DNA of 64,000 nucleotides from Picochlorum sp. 'celeri' (lineage: Eukaryota > Chlorophyta > Trebouxiophyceae): contig JAACMV010000027.1 in assembly GCA_010909725.1 (NCBI GenBank), positions 558,001 to 622,000 of the forward strand. Direction: 5' to 3'. Below the pieces are notes generated by a model, which saw only the letters and a list, made by a program, of their open reading frames with translations, was not told the DNA's origin and ran no database searches. This document shows, in pieces, positions 62,904 to 64,000 of this stretch. Each line of letters opens with the position of its first letter. Position 1 is the stretch's first letter. The position numbers and the translations under genes are program-made.

Positions 62904-63658
62904 TTAGGGACCCTTTAATTCCCTTCCAGAAGCCCCATTACTTATCGACCCAGGAGACCCAAAGCCTTGTCTAGAGGGATGCTTGATAGAAGAACTACCA
63001 AGACCATCGTCAATCGCCCAACGGCCTCTGAGCCTCTCAAACTGCTGGCGTCTTTCATCCAGACTTTCAGCAGAGACATCCCTTCCTCTCGATCATGGAA
63101 TAAAATGCATTGACTTCATTCTGCAATCAATCTTCTCCTCCTAAGTTTCTGCATTCAAAGAGCTTCATCGCTCTGTTTCTTCTCTCCTGCGTTGGGCTTC
63201 AGCTTTCTGACATCACATACATGTATTTATATACTCTTACTTAGAGGCAAGCACACACATGGTATCCAACATACCAGAGCCATTTCCTGAGCAACATCCA
63301 TAATCTCAAAGTACTTGTCGGTGAAAGGATCATCTGTCTTCTTCCTCTTGCTTTTTTTCATCGCTTCTTTCTTCATAATGCCCGTACCTATATTGACAAC
63401 AACCGCATGTCAGTGCAACACTAGTCGCAAGGCAACGACCTACAGGGGGAAATTGGCAGTCTTTCTCTCCCATACTTCTGGCCCAGTTAAACCACATCCA
63501 TATACAAACACATTTTGATCAATACCCAAAGGAATAGTAGCCACGAACAACAATCACCTCCATTGGTGTGATACAAGGCGAACCTGACAGCGCAACCAAC
63601 AACTCACTTTTTTGATGATAACATCAGTACGCAACATTATTTCAGAAAAAGCTGCCAT
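62904..63658 (-). CDS. Unresolved multi-exon minus-strand gene
   Basis: Three segments look coding but I could not join them in one frame. 63658-63608 begins with ATG and ends in a perfect gtgagt donor. A middle segment ending at 63275 (KRKKTDDPFTDKYFEIMDVA) has a gtatgt donor and a possible acceptor 68 nt on. A last segment ends at the stop 62906-62904 (SLDERRQQFERLRGRWAIDD). Segment 1 and segment 2 are one base out of phase; a one-base error in the run of six T at 63608-63613 would fix it. No family is recognised. Low confidence in extent. Confidence 0.3.
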
Positions 63659-63868
63659 CTTTACTAACTATTATTGTATACCAACGATAGTTGAGCAGCT
63701 GAAAGAGCTTTACTGTAAAGAAGCTACCGTGTTGCCGGTGTCCCACGCACGAGTGACTACTCGTCTATACACCAGGAGCGACTCGGACTAGTCCGCCGCA
63801 AATTGCTAACGAATAAAAGTATGAATTTATATTTGTATGAGATGGAGATTATCCCTCGTATCCGTAGA

Positions 63869-63985
63869 TCATGAATTGAGCATGATCCCAACGACGTCCT
63901 CTCCATCAATTTGCACAGTGCCATTTGCTCTTGAATCTCTTTCAACATGCATCAAAAATGATCCTGGATGCGGGACAGCCAATAG
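63869..63985 (-). CDS. Last exon of a gene entering from the right edge
   Basis: The minus strand reads LLAVPHPGSFLMHVERDSR and on to IDGEDVVGIMLNS and a TGA at 63871-63869. An in-frame TAA lies just upstream, next to a tgtgcacag acceptor, so this is probably a terminal exon whose partners lie beyond the window. The family is not recognised. Confidence 0.35.
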   Translation of the reverse strand, partial: LLAVPHPGSFLMHVERDSRANGTVQIDGEDVVGIMLNS

Positions 63986-64000
63986 CTGTGCACATTATAA

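Noticed and set aside
63457..63560. Minus-strand segment reading IPLGIDQNVFVYGCGLTGPE
   Set aside because: It looks protein-like, but a stop sits just upstream with no acceptor between, so it cannot be joined to the neighbouring exons.
1..64000. tRNA, rRNA or CRISPR arrays
   Set aside because: I looked in the longer spacers for B-box-like GTTCRANNC with pairing arms and for spaced repeats and found none that hold up; a few isolated matches such as near 20470 lack a cloverleaf.

Overview
The window is nuclear DNA of a eukaryotic microalga, most likely from the green lineage (prasinophyte or chlorophyte grade); the lineage is an inference. Eukaryotic markers include V-ATPase subunit B, COG4, SRP19, SF3A1, PIG-O, seipin, CSE1 and HIRA. 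Plastid markers include a MENG-type phylloquinone methyltransferase, UROD with a leader, a RETICULATA-like (DUF3411) protein and a PAP/fibrillin with a transit-type first exon. The splice sites I could place are mostly GT[A/G]CG or GTGGG donors with TGCAG acceptors, and many genes have TGTAA shortly after the stop, both familiar from green algae. Introns are short (mostly 60-140 nt) and crowd at the 5' ends of genes.

Layout. 1-23695 is dense housekeeping: SDR (partial), TKL kinase, UBLCP1, YAE1-like, RETICULATA-like, ALKBH8, WBP2-like, UROD, HIRA, CSE1, fibrillin, cytochrome b5 reductase, VPS55, claspin/Mrc1-like, SRP19, MEMO1 and a two-domain rhodanese protein. 23870-28921 is accessory: two direct 1267-bp repeats, each with a lysine-rich orphan gene, flank a secreted GH5 mannanase carrying two ShKT-type domains. 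29146-49174 is housekeeping again: PEX1, V-ATPase B, COG4, SRRM1-like, UTP6, lipoyl synthase, MENG, PIG-O, AP-4 epsilon and an isoaspartyl-methyltransferase/BTB fusion. 49089-51830 is a second accessory insertion: a secreted FN3-like gene lies between two 231-bp copies of the junction of two convergent genes. 51760-60887 holds SF3A1, a very small tail-anchored kinesin, a terminal nucleotidyltransferase, LMBRD2 and seipin. 60888-64000 is poorly resolved: a putative zinc-finger gene and fragmentary minus-strand coding segments.

Genes are packed with short spacers and mostly alternate between convergent and divergent pairs. Two same-strand pairs are so close (18 and 43 bp) that shared transcripts are plausible. 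Membrane traffic and lipid functions recur (VPS55, COG4, AP-4, PIG-O, seipin, PEX1, LMBRD2), but I see no operon-like pathway cluster.

The two most unusual things are the duplicated 1267-bp element around the mannanase, where sequence divergence is confined to the left third, and the 231-bp junction duplication with a 15-bp inverted scar around the FN3 gene. Exon coordinates were worked out by hand from frame, splice sites and family alignment; no transcript data were available.
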